Program-made: the position numbers and the translations under genes
Source: Dolichospermum sp. UHCC 0259
GTDB taxonomy: Bacteria; Cyanobacteriota; Cyanobacteriia; Cyanobacteriales; Nostocaceae
Length of the DNA: 53,049 bases
Assembly (NCBI RefSeq): GCF_009711935.1
Contig: NZ_VIKX01000275.1
Span: 1-53,049, forward strand
Direction: 5' to 3'
Part shown: in pieces, positions 1 through 9,435 of the stretch
How positions within the stretch are numbered: position 1 is the stretch's first letter
How the letters are laid out: every line of letters starts with the position of its first letter
Notes under the pieces: model-generated
What the model saw: only the letters and a program-made list of their open reading frames with translations
Told to the model about the DNA's origin: nothing
Databases searched by the model: none

Positions 1-47
1 CCTACTTCTACCTACCCTATAAACTCTCGAAAGTGGGGGGAGAGTGA

Positions 48-224
48 AAAACTACAACAGCTTGGGATCAATTACGCAGTAGTGGAAGACAAGGTTCTGT
101 AATTGCTGATGAATTAATTGATTTTAGTCAATCTTCTCAATGGCATAATTCTATTTTAGAATATGCACGTAATTACGCCGAAAAAGTTAACGAAGATTTT
201 CAAGAATTTTGTGCATCAATATGA
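48..224 (+). pseudogene. C-terminal tail of a DUF2252-like protein, partial or frameshifted
   Basis: An open frame with no start codon runs into a TGA at 222-224. It contains the motifs LRSSGRQGS and EYARNYAEKVNEDFQEF, which resemble the end of DUF2252 (uncharacterised, kinase-like fold) proteins. The frame is closed upstream by TGA at 45-47, next to a run of six G at 35-40, while a different frame is open through the first 100 bases. That is what a frameshift would give, but the window edge prevents a firm decision. The stop overlaps the ATG of the next gene (ATGA). The family call rests on remembered motif similarity only. Confidence 0.4.
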
Positions 225-466
225 ATAAAACCCCACGAATTCCCATACCCCCAGAAGTGAGAACCTACGTTTTCCAAAGAGATAAATATCAATGTCAAAG
301 CTGCGGTAAAATCTCCCAAGAAACTCAACTCACCATTGATCATATTATCCCCTTATCTCGTGAGGGAAAAAACGATATTAGTAACTTACAAACACTCTGT
401 TTAACTTGTAATCAGCAAAAAACTAATAACATTGACAATCGTTTTCGGCGACATTTTGATAGTTAG
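221..466 (+). CDS. small HNH endonuclease-domain protein
   Basis: An 81-residue protein made almost entirely of one HNH nuclease domain. A first zinc pair is CQSCG, followed by the core TIDHIIPLSREGKNDISNL (catalytic His in DHI) and a second pair CLTCN, ending in a basic tail. I start it at the ATG at 221, which overlaps the upstream stop as ATGA and suggests translational coupling; an earlier TTG at 209 is possible but less convincing. HNH domains occur in McrA-like restriction enzymes, homing endonucleases and phage proteins. With no partner gene visible, the biological role is unknown. Confidence 0.8.
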   Translation: MNKTPRIPIPPEVRTYVFQRDKYQCQSCGKISQETQLTIDHIIPLSREGKNDISNLQTLCLTCNQQKTNNIDNRFRRHFDS

Positions 467-474
467 TTATGTTT

Positions 475-507
475 AGATCCTCGACTTCTCTAAGAAGTCG
501 GGGATCT
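475..507. repeat. dispersed palindrome between convergent genes (copy 1)
   Basis: An inverted repeat with 15-base arms (AGATCCTCGACTTCT and AGAAGTCGGGGATCT) and a 3-base loop; one pair is a G-T wobble. A second, perfect copy lies at 47973-48005. Both copies sit between convergently transcribed genes, so they may stop transcription from both sides, but neither is followed by a T run. Confidence 0.8.
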
Positions 508-512
508 GATTC

Positions 513-2267
513 TTATTCTTTCACAGTTTTAAACCATTCTGTCACTCCGTCAGCCAAAGTATTAGCCATTTTCTTCTGTTGTTGGGGATTAACTATCTCT
601 TCAAATTCATCGGGATTACTCATAAAACCCAATTCTAATAATACTGAAGGTGCAATATGAGGACGAGTTAGGGCTAAATTATTCCAGAAGACACCATAGG
701 AAGGTTTACCGAGTTTTTTGACTACGTAATTTTGTAAAAATATGGCGACGTTGTGCGATTGGGGATGATACCAAAACGTTCCAAATCCTTTGGTATTTTC
801 GGCATCACCATTATCTGGTAAAGCATTATAATGGATTGAAAGAGCGATCGCAGGTTCTTCTTTATTAATCATTTCCTGACGTTCGACTAATGAAACATCA
901 CGATCATCTTCTCTGGTCATCACTACTTTAGCACCGCGCTTCACCAATTCATCTCGCAGTAATTTAGAAACTACCAAGTTTACATCTTTTTCGGGATACC
1001 CAGTTGGACCAGTTGCACCGGATTCTTTACCGCCATGTCCTGGATCAAGTAAGATTTTGATACCAGATAGGGGTAGGCGTTTTCTACTGTCAATATTTGG
1101 TGCATGACGCAAAGTCAACACTAGAGTTGTATTGTCGTATTTCAGCTTATAACCCCATTGTTGGGACTTTTTGAGGTTAAAGGTGTATTTAACTTGTTGT
1201 GGAGTCACCTGTTGCCAATCTAGGCGAGAAATTAGAGGGTCATCATCCAGGCGAATAGTATCTGTTTGAGCAGTGGTATTGTAGAGAGTCAGGGTAAAGG
1301 AATTATTTCCCTGTTCGACACTCACCGGTACAGCCATTTGCAAGGGAAAACGGATTTCTGTTTCTCTAGCTAGTTGACGATATCCGACACTGCGAATTAC
1401 TGTTTGTGGAGGAACTGCACCAGGGAGAATTTTGGTTTCTTTACTATTAATCCAAGCCCCATAGTCTAAGCGTAACCAATCACCCTCTTTACCTGTAGCT
1501 GTTGCTCTTGTTCCTTGAGGCAAAGGTGTCAGTCGAGAATGATCTGTACTTGGACCCGTGCGGGCGACACCTGATGCGGCTATTACCTCGACAACTGGTA
1601 ACTGTACAGGTGCAAGAATTTGAATTTTGCCTTTACCCGTTTCAGTCGTTGTCTGACCATTCAATGTCAAACTAAATTGAGGTTGTCCTAAATCCCCTGT
1701 ATCGGTAATTGTTGTACAACCTTGGTATTTGGTAATATTATAAATTTTAGCCTGATTGCGCCCGGTTAAAATGCTGGAATTAGCAGGTAATTCAGCTTTT
1801 AAAGGCTGCGATAAAAGATTAACAGTTTGATTAGCTAGTTTGACGGAGACATTAGCTTGGGGAGGTGCAACTGCGCCAAAACAAATCAGTTCTCCTGGTA
1901 ATCTAGTAATATCAGCCGCAGGTGTCAGAGAATCCTTAGCAAAGCCTAAACCTTGTGGTAATTCTGATTGAGTAGAAATCCTGTTGACTTTAATCTCGCG
2001 TTCTTGGTTTTGATAACGGATCTTAAACACATTCTCCCCGAATTGCAAGGGAAAACTAGGAGCAAAATGTCCAGCCTTACTACGTTTAATAGATTTACCA
2101 TTAATCAAGACTTGTCCAGTTGCGGGTGCTGTACCGATAAAAAATATTTTTTCTGTACTGGTTTTGTGGTTTGCTGGGGGATAAACCACTAAAAGTGATG
2201 ACTGTGCCACAGCAATAGACGGAGTACAAATAAAGCTAAATACTGCTAATCCTAAAAGTTTTTTCAC
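513..2267 (-). CDS. N-acetylmuramoyl-L-alanine amidase (Amidase_3), catalytically complete copy
   Basis: A periplasmic cell-wall hydrolase that cuts the bond between MurNAc and L-Ala in peptidoglycan. An N-terminal signal peptide (KKLLGLAVFSFICTPSIAVAQ) is followed by a long beta-rich region, an SH3-like segment around residues 225-285, and the Amidase_3 domain from about residue 402 to the end (584 aa). The expected zinc ligands are present: His in DPGHGG (about 411), Glu in GYPEKD (about 426) and His in SIHYN (about 479), plus the catalytic Glu in LELGF (about 545). I chose the GTG at 2267 because it aligns with the ATG of the tandem paralogue; TTG at 2282 also opens the frame. Such amidases split septa and, in filamentous cyanobacteria, shape septal junction pores; which role applies here is inference. 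Confidence 0.9.
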   Translation of the reverse strand: MKKLLGLAVFSFICTPSIAVAQSSLLVVYPPANHKTSTEKIFFIGTAPATGQVLINGKSIKRSKAGHFAPSFPLQFGENVFKIRYQNQEREIKVNRISTQSELPQGLGFAKDSLTPAADITRLPGELICFGAVAPPQANVSVKLANQTVNLLSQPLKAELPANSSILTGRNQAKIYNITKYQGCTTITDTGDLGQPQFSLTLNGQTTTETGKGKIQILAPVQLPVVEVIAASGVARTGPSTDHSRLTPLPQGTRATATGKEGDWLRLDYGAWINSKETKILPGAVPPQTVIRSVGYRQLARETEIRFPLQMAVPVSVEQGNNSFTLTLYNTTAQTDTIRLDDDPLISRLDWQQVTPQQVKYTFNLKKSQQWGYKLKYDNTTLVLTLRHAPNIDSRKRLPLSGIKILLDPGHGGKESGATGPTGYPEKDVNLVVSKLLRDELVKRGAKVVMTREDDRDVSLVERQEMINKEEPAIALSIHYNALPDNGDAENTKGFGTFWYHPQSHNVAIFLQNYVVKKLGKPSYGVFWNNLALTRPHIAPSVLLELGFMSNPDEFEEIVNPQQQKKMANTLADGVTEWFKTVKE

Positions 2268-2307
2268 GGTAAAAATAACCAAAAAAGAATAAAAAGATTA
2301 ATAAATC

Positions 2308-2363
2308 TGGTGATTGGTAATTGGTGATTGGTGATTGGTAATTGGTAATTGGTAATTGGTGAT
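2308..2363. repeat. STRR, heptamer unit TTGGTAA/TTGGTGA
   Basis: About eight tandem 7-base units of TTGGTAA and TTGGTGA in the gap upstream of the first amidase. This is the short tandemly repeated repetitive (STRR) type known from heterocystous cyanobacteria. Confidence 0.9.
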
Positions 2364-2501
2364 AAAATTTCAGTTATCATCCTGTATATCCTTAAATCCT
2401 GGACATTATCTCGACTTCGCTCGATAACCACCTGATTCTGACAGTTTATAACTAGCAACTTATATTCATATCCTAATTTAGGGCTTATTCCTCCTGACTC
2501 C

Positions 2502-4253
2502 TTATTTCACCATTTTAAACCATTCAGTCACTCCATCGGCCAATATATTGGCGATTTTTTGCTGTTGTTGAGGGTTGACTATATCCTCAAACTCATTAGC
2601 ATTTTTCATAAACCGAAATTCTAATAATACCGAAGGTGCAGCACTAGGACGAGTCAGGGCTAAGTTATTCCAAAATACACCAAAAGAGGGTTGAGGGAGT
2701 TTATTAACTAGGTAATTATGTAAAAATACTGTGGGGCTATGTGCTTGAGGATGATACCAAAAACTGACTAAACCCCTAGTATTGGCAGTATTACTATTAT
2801 CAGGTAAAAAGTTGTAATGGAGAGAAAGAGCGATCGCTGGTTCTTCTTGATTAATTATCTCCTGACGTTGCACCAAAGAAACATCCTGATCATCATCCCT
2901 TGTCATTACCACTGTTGCACCACGCTTGGCCAACTCATCCCGCAGTAATTTAGAAACTAGCAAATTTACATCTTTTGCTAAATATCCCGTCGGTCTACTC
3001 GAACCAGATTCTTTACCACCATGCCCTGGATCGAGTACAATTTTGATGCCAGATAAAGGTAAAAGTTTGCTATTTTTAAGCTTTGGTGGATGACGTAAAG
3101 TTAAAACCAAAGTCGTATTGTCATACCTTAGCTTATAGCCCCACTGTTGGAGGTTTTTGAGGTTAAAAGTATATTTTACCTGTTTGGGGCTTACCTGTTG
3201 CCAATTTAGGTGAGAAATAAGAGGGTTATCATCTAGGCGAATTGTGTCTGTTTGAGTAATGGTATTGTAAAGGGTGAGCATAAAGGAATTATTTCCCTGT
3301 TCCACACTCACCGGCACAGGAATTTGTAAGGGGAAACGAATCTCTGTAGCTTCAGCTAATTGCCGATAGCCAACACTCCGAATTACCGTCTGTGGTGCAA
3401 CCGCACCTGATATAATTGTGGTTTCCTTGCTATTAATCCAAGCCCCATAGTCTAAGCGCAACCATTCACCTTCTTTCCCCGTAACACTTGCCATAGTCCC
3501 TTTTGGCAATGGTGTCAGTCGTGAATAATCGGTACTAGGACCGGTACGAGTAACGCCTGATTTTGATGCAATTTCCGCAACTCGTAACTGTGTCGGCGAC
3601 AGAATTTCGATTTTGCCTAAACCAGTTTGAGTTATTGTTTGATTATTAAGTTGTAAATTAAATTGGGGTTTTCCCAAATCAGCAGCATTTGCGACTGTTG
3701 TACAACCTTGGTATTTGCTAAGACTAGATGGATTAGGTTGATTTAACCCCGTCAAAACACTGGAATTGGGAGGTAGTTGTGCAAGTGACGGTTGGGGTAA
3801 AAGGGCAATATTTTGATTTACCAGATTCACCCAGACAGTAGCTTGAGGTGGTGCAACTGCACTAAAACAAATTAATTCTCCTGGTAATCTGGCAATATCA
3901 GCAGCAGGAGTCAAAGAATCCTTCGCAAAGCCTAAACCTGGGGGTAACTCAGGTTGAGTAGACACCCTCATGATCTTAATCTCTCGTTCTTGATTTTGGT
4001 AACGGACTTTAAATATATTTTCTCCTAACTGCAAAGGAAAACTAGGGGAAAAATGCCCAGCTTTGCTACGGTTAATCAGTTTACCATTAATTAAAACCTG
4101 ACCATCGGGGGGGGCTGTACCGATAAAAAATATTTTTTCTGTGCTGGTTTGGTAGTTTGTCGGGGGAAAAACTACTAAAAGTGGTTCTTGTGCTAATGCA
4201 ACTGAGGAGGTGAATAAAAAATTAAATAATACTAACCCTAAGAGTTTTTTCAT
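2502..4253 (-). CDS. amidase paralogue lacking one zinc ligand
   Basis: A tandem duplicate of the gene at 513-2267 with the same signal peptide, beta region, SH3-like segment and Amidase_3 domain (583 aa). It starts at ATG 4253. Its DPGHGG, SLHYN and LLEF residues keep the two His ligands and the catalytic Glu. However, the Glu that completes the zinc site is Ala: GYLAKD replaces GYPEKD (codon GCA at 2976-2978 in place of GAA). The conserved LGF after the catalytic Glu is also changed, to FRF. The frame is full length, so it is not a simple pseudogene. I infer reduced or no hydrolase activity, with a possible binding or regulatory role beside its active sister. Confidence 0.88.
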   Translation of the reverse strand: MKKLLGLVLFNFLFTSSVALAQEPLLVVFPPTNYQTSTEKIFFIGTAPPDGQVLINGKLINRSKAGHFSPSFPLQLGENIFKVRYQNQEREIKIMRVSTQPELPPGLGFAKDSLTPAADIARLPGELICFSAVAPPQATVWVNLVNQNIALLPQPSLAQLPPNSSVLTGLNQPNPSSLSKYQGCTTVANAADLGKPQFNLQLNNQTITQTGLGKIEILSPTQLRVAEIASKSGVTRTGPSTDYSRLTPLPKGTMASVTGKEGEWLRLDYGAWINSKETTIISGAVAPQTVIRSVGYRQLAEATEIRFPLQIPVPVSVEQGNNSFMLTLYNTITQTDTIRLDDNPLISHLNWQQVSPKQVKYTFNLKNLQQWGYKLRYDNTTLVLTLRHPPKLKNSKLLPLSGIKIVLDPGHGGKESGSSRPTGYLAKDVNLLVSKLLRDELAKRGATVVMTRDDDQDVSLVQRQEIINQEEPAIALSLHYNFLPDNSNTANTRGLVSFWYHPQAHSPTVFLHNYLVNKLPQPSFGVFWNNLALTRPSAAPSVLLEFRFMKNANEFEDIVNPQQQQKIANILADGVTEWFKMVK

Positions 4254-4437
4254 GGACAAACACAGAAGATTTCAGGATAGAGACTGTGGCACAATAGCCA
4301 AGATGGAATCAAATATGAATGCAAAAGTGGCAATACATTGGCCTCAAACAAGAGAATTCAATCGGGTAAAATTCATCCTGCATACAAGCCTCCAAGATTG
4401 TCTACACAAATTCTCCTTCGGGAACAAAATCTATTAA

Positions 4438-6099
<1,662 letters not shown>

Positions 6100-6131
6100 T
6101 TGTCAGTTGTTAGTTGTCAGTTGTCAGTTGT
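6100..6131. repeat. STRR, heptamer unit TTGTCAG
   Basis: Four to five tandem copies of TTGTCAG with variants, immediately after the pyrG stop codon. Confidence 0.85.
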
Positions 6132-6300
6132 TTATCTATACTTAAACCCCTCGGAAGGCTGGAAACTAAAACACGCAATTGCTATAATTATGGGTTAAAT
6201 TACCTTAAAATCAGCAAAAATGTGTAGTCAGTTCCGAGGGAATTTTGTGGCATACTGAGTTAAAATTCAATACTAGAGGAAATACTAAGAGGAAGAAGGT

Positions 6301-6330
6301 TTTCCCAATTACCAATTACCAATTACCTAT
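6301..6330. repeat. STRR overlapping the 3' end of the ROK kinase gene
   Basis: On the + strand CCAATTA units in tandem (TTGGTAA on the gene's strand). The unit supplies the codons for Asn-Trp and the TAA stop of the kinase gene. Confidence 0.85.
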
Positions 6331-7203
6331 TCCCAATGCTAATTTAGCAGCGCCTACCATTCCGGCTGCATTTCCTAATTCTGCTGGGAGAATTTGCAAA
6401 CCTGCGCGAGATGTTGGTAAAACTCGTTTTTCGATTTCTGCTTTTAGTGAAGGTAAGAAAAAATCAAAACTTGCACTTACACCACCACCAATAATAATGG
6501 CTTGGGGTGTCAACACATATAATAAACTGGTTAAACCGATTCCCAAATCTCTACCATATTCTTGCCAAAAAGTCAAGGCTTCTGAATCTCCAGCTTGGGC
6601 AAGTGCGCCTAATTCTGCTGGTTCTTTGCCTGTGCGACGACGGATAGCCGATATGGAAGTATGTTGTTCTAATGAACCTTGATTGCCACTATTGCACATC
6701 GGTCCATCGGGATTTAAGGTAATTAAACCTAATTCTGCTGCTGCACCTTGATGTCCGACAAATAATTTACCATCAAAAATAATTGCCCCACCAACGCCAG
6801 TTCCCAAAGTTAGTAAAATCAAATTGGGGAAATTTCGACCTGCACCTAACCAAGCTTCTCCTAAACCGGCACAGTTAGCGTCATTTGCCAAAATTGTCGG
6901 TTTACCCGTTTTGGCTTCTAACCAATCCGCTAAGGGGACATCATGCCATCCTATAAGATTAATGGCAACTTTGGCAATGCGTCCCGTAGCATCAGCAGGA
7001 CCCGGAGTACCCAAACCAATAGCGATACTTTCATTATTGGGGTCAATTTGAGCGATCGCATCTACTATTGTAGATAATACCGCTTCTGGTGTCGCAGGTT
7101 GGGGAGTATCCACAGATAAAGATTGCAAACAATTACCATCCGCTGTAAATCGCCCCAACTTAATCGCAGTTCCCCCTAAATCAATCCCAATTACTTGCTG
7201 CAC
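6316..7203 (-). CDS. ROK-family sugar kinase (glucokinase-like)
   Basis: A cytoplasmic kinase predicted to phosphorylate glucose or a related hexose with ATP (295 aa, GTG start). It shows the phosphate-binding motif IGIDLGGTAIKLG, the sugar-binding/catalytic block ANDANCAGLGEAW, TLGTGVGGAII and the adenosine motif IIIGGGVS. The ROK zinc motif, normally CxCGxxGCxE, here reads CNSGNQGSLE, so only one of three cysteines remains. The last residues and stop codon (GIGNW-stop) are encoded by units of a TTGGTAA repeat tract that continues past the gene, so the original C-terminus has probably been replaced. Substrate is not determinable from sequence. Confidence 0.88.
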   Translation of the reverse strand: MQQVIGIDLGGTAIKLGRFTADGNCLQSLSVDTPQPATPEAVLSTIVDAIAQIDPNNESIAIGLGTPGPADATGRIAKVAINLIGWHDVPLADWLEAKTGKPTILANDANCAGLGEAWLGAGRNFPNLILLTLGTGVGGAIIFDGKLFVGHQGAAAELGLITLNPDGPMCNSGNQGSLEQHTSISAIRRRTGKEPAELGALAQAGDSEALTFWQEYGRDLGIGLTSLLYVLTPQAIIIGGGVSASFDFFLPSLKAEIEKRVLPTSRAGLQILPAELGNAAGMVGAAKLALGIGNW

Positions 7204-7347
7204 AATGTTAATTTATTTTATAAAAACTATATAAAGAGTTAATATATCATTTTTTAGCGTTGGATAATGGCGGTATGAAAATCAAAAATTCCCTTTCTCA
7301 CACTCTTACTCTTTGCGCCTCTGCGTCTGGGCATTGAACTTCTCCCT

Positions 7348-7578
7348 CCAATTCATTTCATAGAAGGGAATGTAGTTGTATTAGCTGGTTTAACAAACAA
7401 TATTTATTTTCATCGAATGTTGGATATTTTACCATTTCAAAAAGAAACTTTAAATTTATTACAAATACCAGAAAGTAAACAAATTAATATTAATAAAAGT
7501 GGTTCTTCAGTACCTAATATGCAAACTTTAGATAAAAAAATCTCAGGAAGCTTACTATGTATAGGAAATGAACCATAA
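7348..7578 (+). pseudogene. relic of a GT61-type glycosyltransferase
   Basis: A frame without a start codon encodes IEGNVVVLAGLTNNIYFHRMLDILPF followed by about 45 residues and a TAA at 7576-7578. The LAG...NNIYFHRMLDILP block resembles the N-terminal core of GT61 (DUF563) glycosyltransferases found in capsule and exopolysaccharide clusters. The catalytic remainder is absent, and a repeat (TTTGCGCCTCTGCGTC) lies directly upstream. I read it as a decayed fragment. The family call rests on this one motif. Confidence 0.45.
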
Positions 7579-7717
7579 TTTTTAACAGTGCCGGGTGACG
7601 GTGACATAAGCCATATTTTGCCATTTTCAGGAATTAGAGAGAATTGCTATATGAAATTGATTAAATTTGGGTAACTTATTTACATACAGTAAAAACAATA
7701 CCCCAGGGAAAATTACT

Positions 7718-8233
7718 ATGAAAAGTGAACTGCAAGCCAAATTAATTCAATACGTTTTGCATAAAAACAAAGATCATGAAGGTTTTACTATAATTGAATT
7801 GTTAATTGTATTCATCCTCATTGGTATTCTTTCTGCCATTGCTCTACCTTCATTCCTCAACCAAGCCGCAAAAGCCCAACAATCTGAAGCAAAAACCTAC
7901 ATTGGTGCAGTAAACAGAGCGCAGCAAGCTTACCGAATGGAGAATACATCATTTGCTGGGGATATTGACACTTTGCAAATTGGCATTCCTGCCTCAACCA
8001 ATAACTATAGTTATGCGATCGCAGGAAACACAAGTTTTGCTACTATTACAGCAACAGCTAACGATACATCTGCTCTTAAAGGTTTTAATGGTGGTGTCAC
8101 CGTTCTCTCGGCTGGACAGACTTTGGCTATTGCTTGTCAAACAGCAGGACCTCAAGATACTAATCCCATTACCACCCCTAATTTAACTCCTACTAGTGCC
8201 GCTTGTGCAGGAACGATGACAACTATGGACTAG
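7718..8233 (+). CDS. type IV pilin-like protein
   Basis: A 171-residue prepilin. A 22-residue basic leader ends in Gly, followed by the cleavage/methylation motif FTIIELLIV with Glu at mature position 5, then a 20-residue hydrophobic helix. The C-terminal globular half is rich in Ala/Thr/Asn, with two late cysteines (IACQ and AACAG) that could close a D-loop. PilD would cleave after the Gly. I start at ATG 7718. Single pilin genes like this in cyanobacteria encode major or minor pilins for motility, adhesion or DNA uptake; which one cannot be told. No assembly genes are nearby, so it works with machinery encoded elsewhere. Confidence 0.85.
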   Translation: MKSELQAKLIQYVLHKNKDHEGFTIIELLIVFILIGILSAIALPSFLNQAAKAQQSEAKTYIGAVNRAQQAYRMENTSFAGDIDTLQIGIPASTNNYSYAIAGNTSFATITATANDTSALKGFNGGVTVLSAGQTLAIACQTAGPQDTNPITTPNLTPTSAACAGTMTTMD

Positions 8234-8243
8234 GAATTAACTG

Positions 8244-8417
8244 TTAATTAACCGTTGATTTATTTTGGCTGATCATTTGCACGTTCACAATCGGCTGTGA
8301 ATTATTATGTGCCTGTTGCCAATTTGTGATTGGCGTACCTTTCAAAATACCAGATAAAGCTACAGAAAGCATTAATCCACCGGTAGCAGCCGCAATTAAA
8401 GTAATATTATCGTTCAC
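8244..8417 (-). CDS. small predicted membrane protein, unrecognised
   Basis: A 57-residue frame starting at GTG 8417 with a good ribosome-binding site (GAGAGAG, six bases before the start). The protein has one hydrophobic segment near its start (ITLIAAATGGLMLSVALSGIL) and a polar Gln/Asn-rich tail. It is convergent with the pilin gene at a gap of 10 bases and fills an otherwise empty space. I do not recognise a family. Support comes from the RBS, the hydrophobic segment and the fit between neighbours; chance is not excluded. Confidence 0.5.
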   Translation of the reverse strand: MNDNITLIAAATGGLMLSVALSGILKGTPITNWQQAHNNSQPIVNVQMISQNKSTVN

Positions 8418-8429
8418 AAAACTCTCTCA

Positions 8430-8508
8430 GATTGTCAGTTGTTGGTTGTCAATTGTTAGTTGTCAGTTGTTATTTTTTGCCAATGACCAATGGCCAATGA
8501 CTAACGAC
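8430..8508. repeat. STRR tract (TTGTCAG, then CCAATGA/TAATGAC-type units)
   Basis: Degenerate 7-base units of TTGTCAG/TTGTTAG, followed after a short gap by CCAATGACCAATGGCCAATGACTAACGAC. The end of this tract overlaps the stop codon of the ABC permease gene at 8501. Confidence 0.8.
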
Positions 8509-9391
8509 TATTTTCTCTTCTCAGACGAGGATTGACAAATTCATTCAACCCCTCACCAAGTAGTGATAACCCTACCACTAAAGTTGTCATTGCTAAACCA
8601 GGAAATAAGGTAGTCCACCAAATGCCTGTAGGTAGAGCTTCTAAAGCCTGTTTTAAATCATATCCCCATTCCGGTACTTCTTCGGGTAATCCTAACCCTA
8701 AAAATCCTAAACCACCTAAAACTAATATGGCATCTGCGGCGTTGAGGGTAAAGAGGACAGGGACGCTTTGAATAACATTGAAAAATAGATATCGTGATAA
8801 AACAACCCAGGTAGAAGCGCCCATTGCTTGTGCAGCTTCGATGTACACTTCAGTTTTGACGCTAACGGTGTGGTTACGGACAACGCGATAATATTGGGGA
8901 ATGTAGGCTATACTAATGGCGATCGCAGCATTTAAGATACCCCTGCCCACGACAAAAGCCAATGTTACTGACAGTAACAATCCTGGCAGTGTATAAATGC
9001 TATCCATAAGGAACAATAGAGCTTTATCTAATTTCCCTCCCAAATAACCGCTAACCATTCCCAACGGCACACCAATGATCATACTCAAAGATGTTGCTAA
9101 AGTTACAACTTGCAACGCCGCTTGCACACCAAACACACTGCGAGAGAAGACATCATAACCTAAACGACTTGTGCCAAACCAATGTTTAGCCGAAGGTGCT
9201 TCATGAATAGGGTTAGAAAGAAATTCCTTCGGGTTTTGCAACCACCCCCAACTTTGGAAAACAGGGGCAAAAAAGGCTAAAAAGATGAAAAATAGAGTCA
9301 TACCTAACCCAATCTGCATTAATCGCTGGGAGAGGGTAGGATTTTTAGGAAATTTCCAAAAATTCGGTAATTGCTTTTTTGTAATTGTCAT
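8501..9391 (-). CDS. oligopeptide/dipeptide-type ABC transporter permease (DppC/OppC-like)
   Basis: An inner-membrane permease subunit (296 aa) of an oligopeptide, dipeptide or nickel-type ABC importer. An N-terminal OppC-like helix is followed by the HWFGTSRLGYDVFSR block typical of the family, then five membrane segments. The EAA-type loop, which contacts the ATPase, is EAAQAMGASTWVVLSRYLFFNV. No ATPase, partner permease or binding-protein gene is near, so it must act with subunits encoded elsewhere. It begins about 25 bases downstream of the IsrB stop codon, and its ribosome-binding site (GAGG) lies close to the right end of that mobile element, which may have separated it from its original promoter. 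Confidence 0.9.
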   Translation of the reverse strand: MTITKKQLPNFWKFPKNPTLSQRLMQIGLGMTLFFIFLAFFAPVFQSWGWLQNPKEFLSNPIHEAPSAKHWFGTSRLGYDVFSRSVFGVQAALQVVTLATSLSMIIGVPLGMVSGYLGGKLDKALLFLMDSIYTLPGLLLSVTLAFVVGRGILNAAIAISIAYIPQYYRVVRNHTVSVKTEVYIEAAQAMGASTWVVLSRYLFFNVIQSVPVLFTLNAADAILVLGGLGFLGLGLPEEVPEWGYDLKQALEALPTGIWWTTLFPGLAMTTLVVGLSLLGEGLNEFVNPRLRRENSR

Positions 9392-9414
9392 AAGACCTCG
9401 CGGTGAGTGGGAAA

Positions 9415-9435
9415 CTCAGTCACTTTAGTGCTGAG
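9415..9435. repeat. right-end terminal hairpin of the IsrB element
   Basis: A 21-base imperfect palindrome: CTCAG-T-CAC, loop TTTA, GTG-CTGAG. It contains the IsrB stop codon (TCA on the + strand, 9420-9422). It differs from the hairpin at 10721-10741 only by a compensating pair (A:T in place of C:G). Confidence 0.85.

Noticed and set aside
221-466. HNH gene as the missing HNH part of the IsrB/IscB protein
   Set aside because: It lies 9 kb away, upstream of unrelated genes, and has the McrA-like CxxC layout; no link can be supported.
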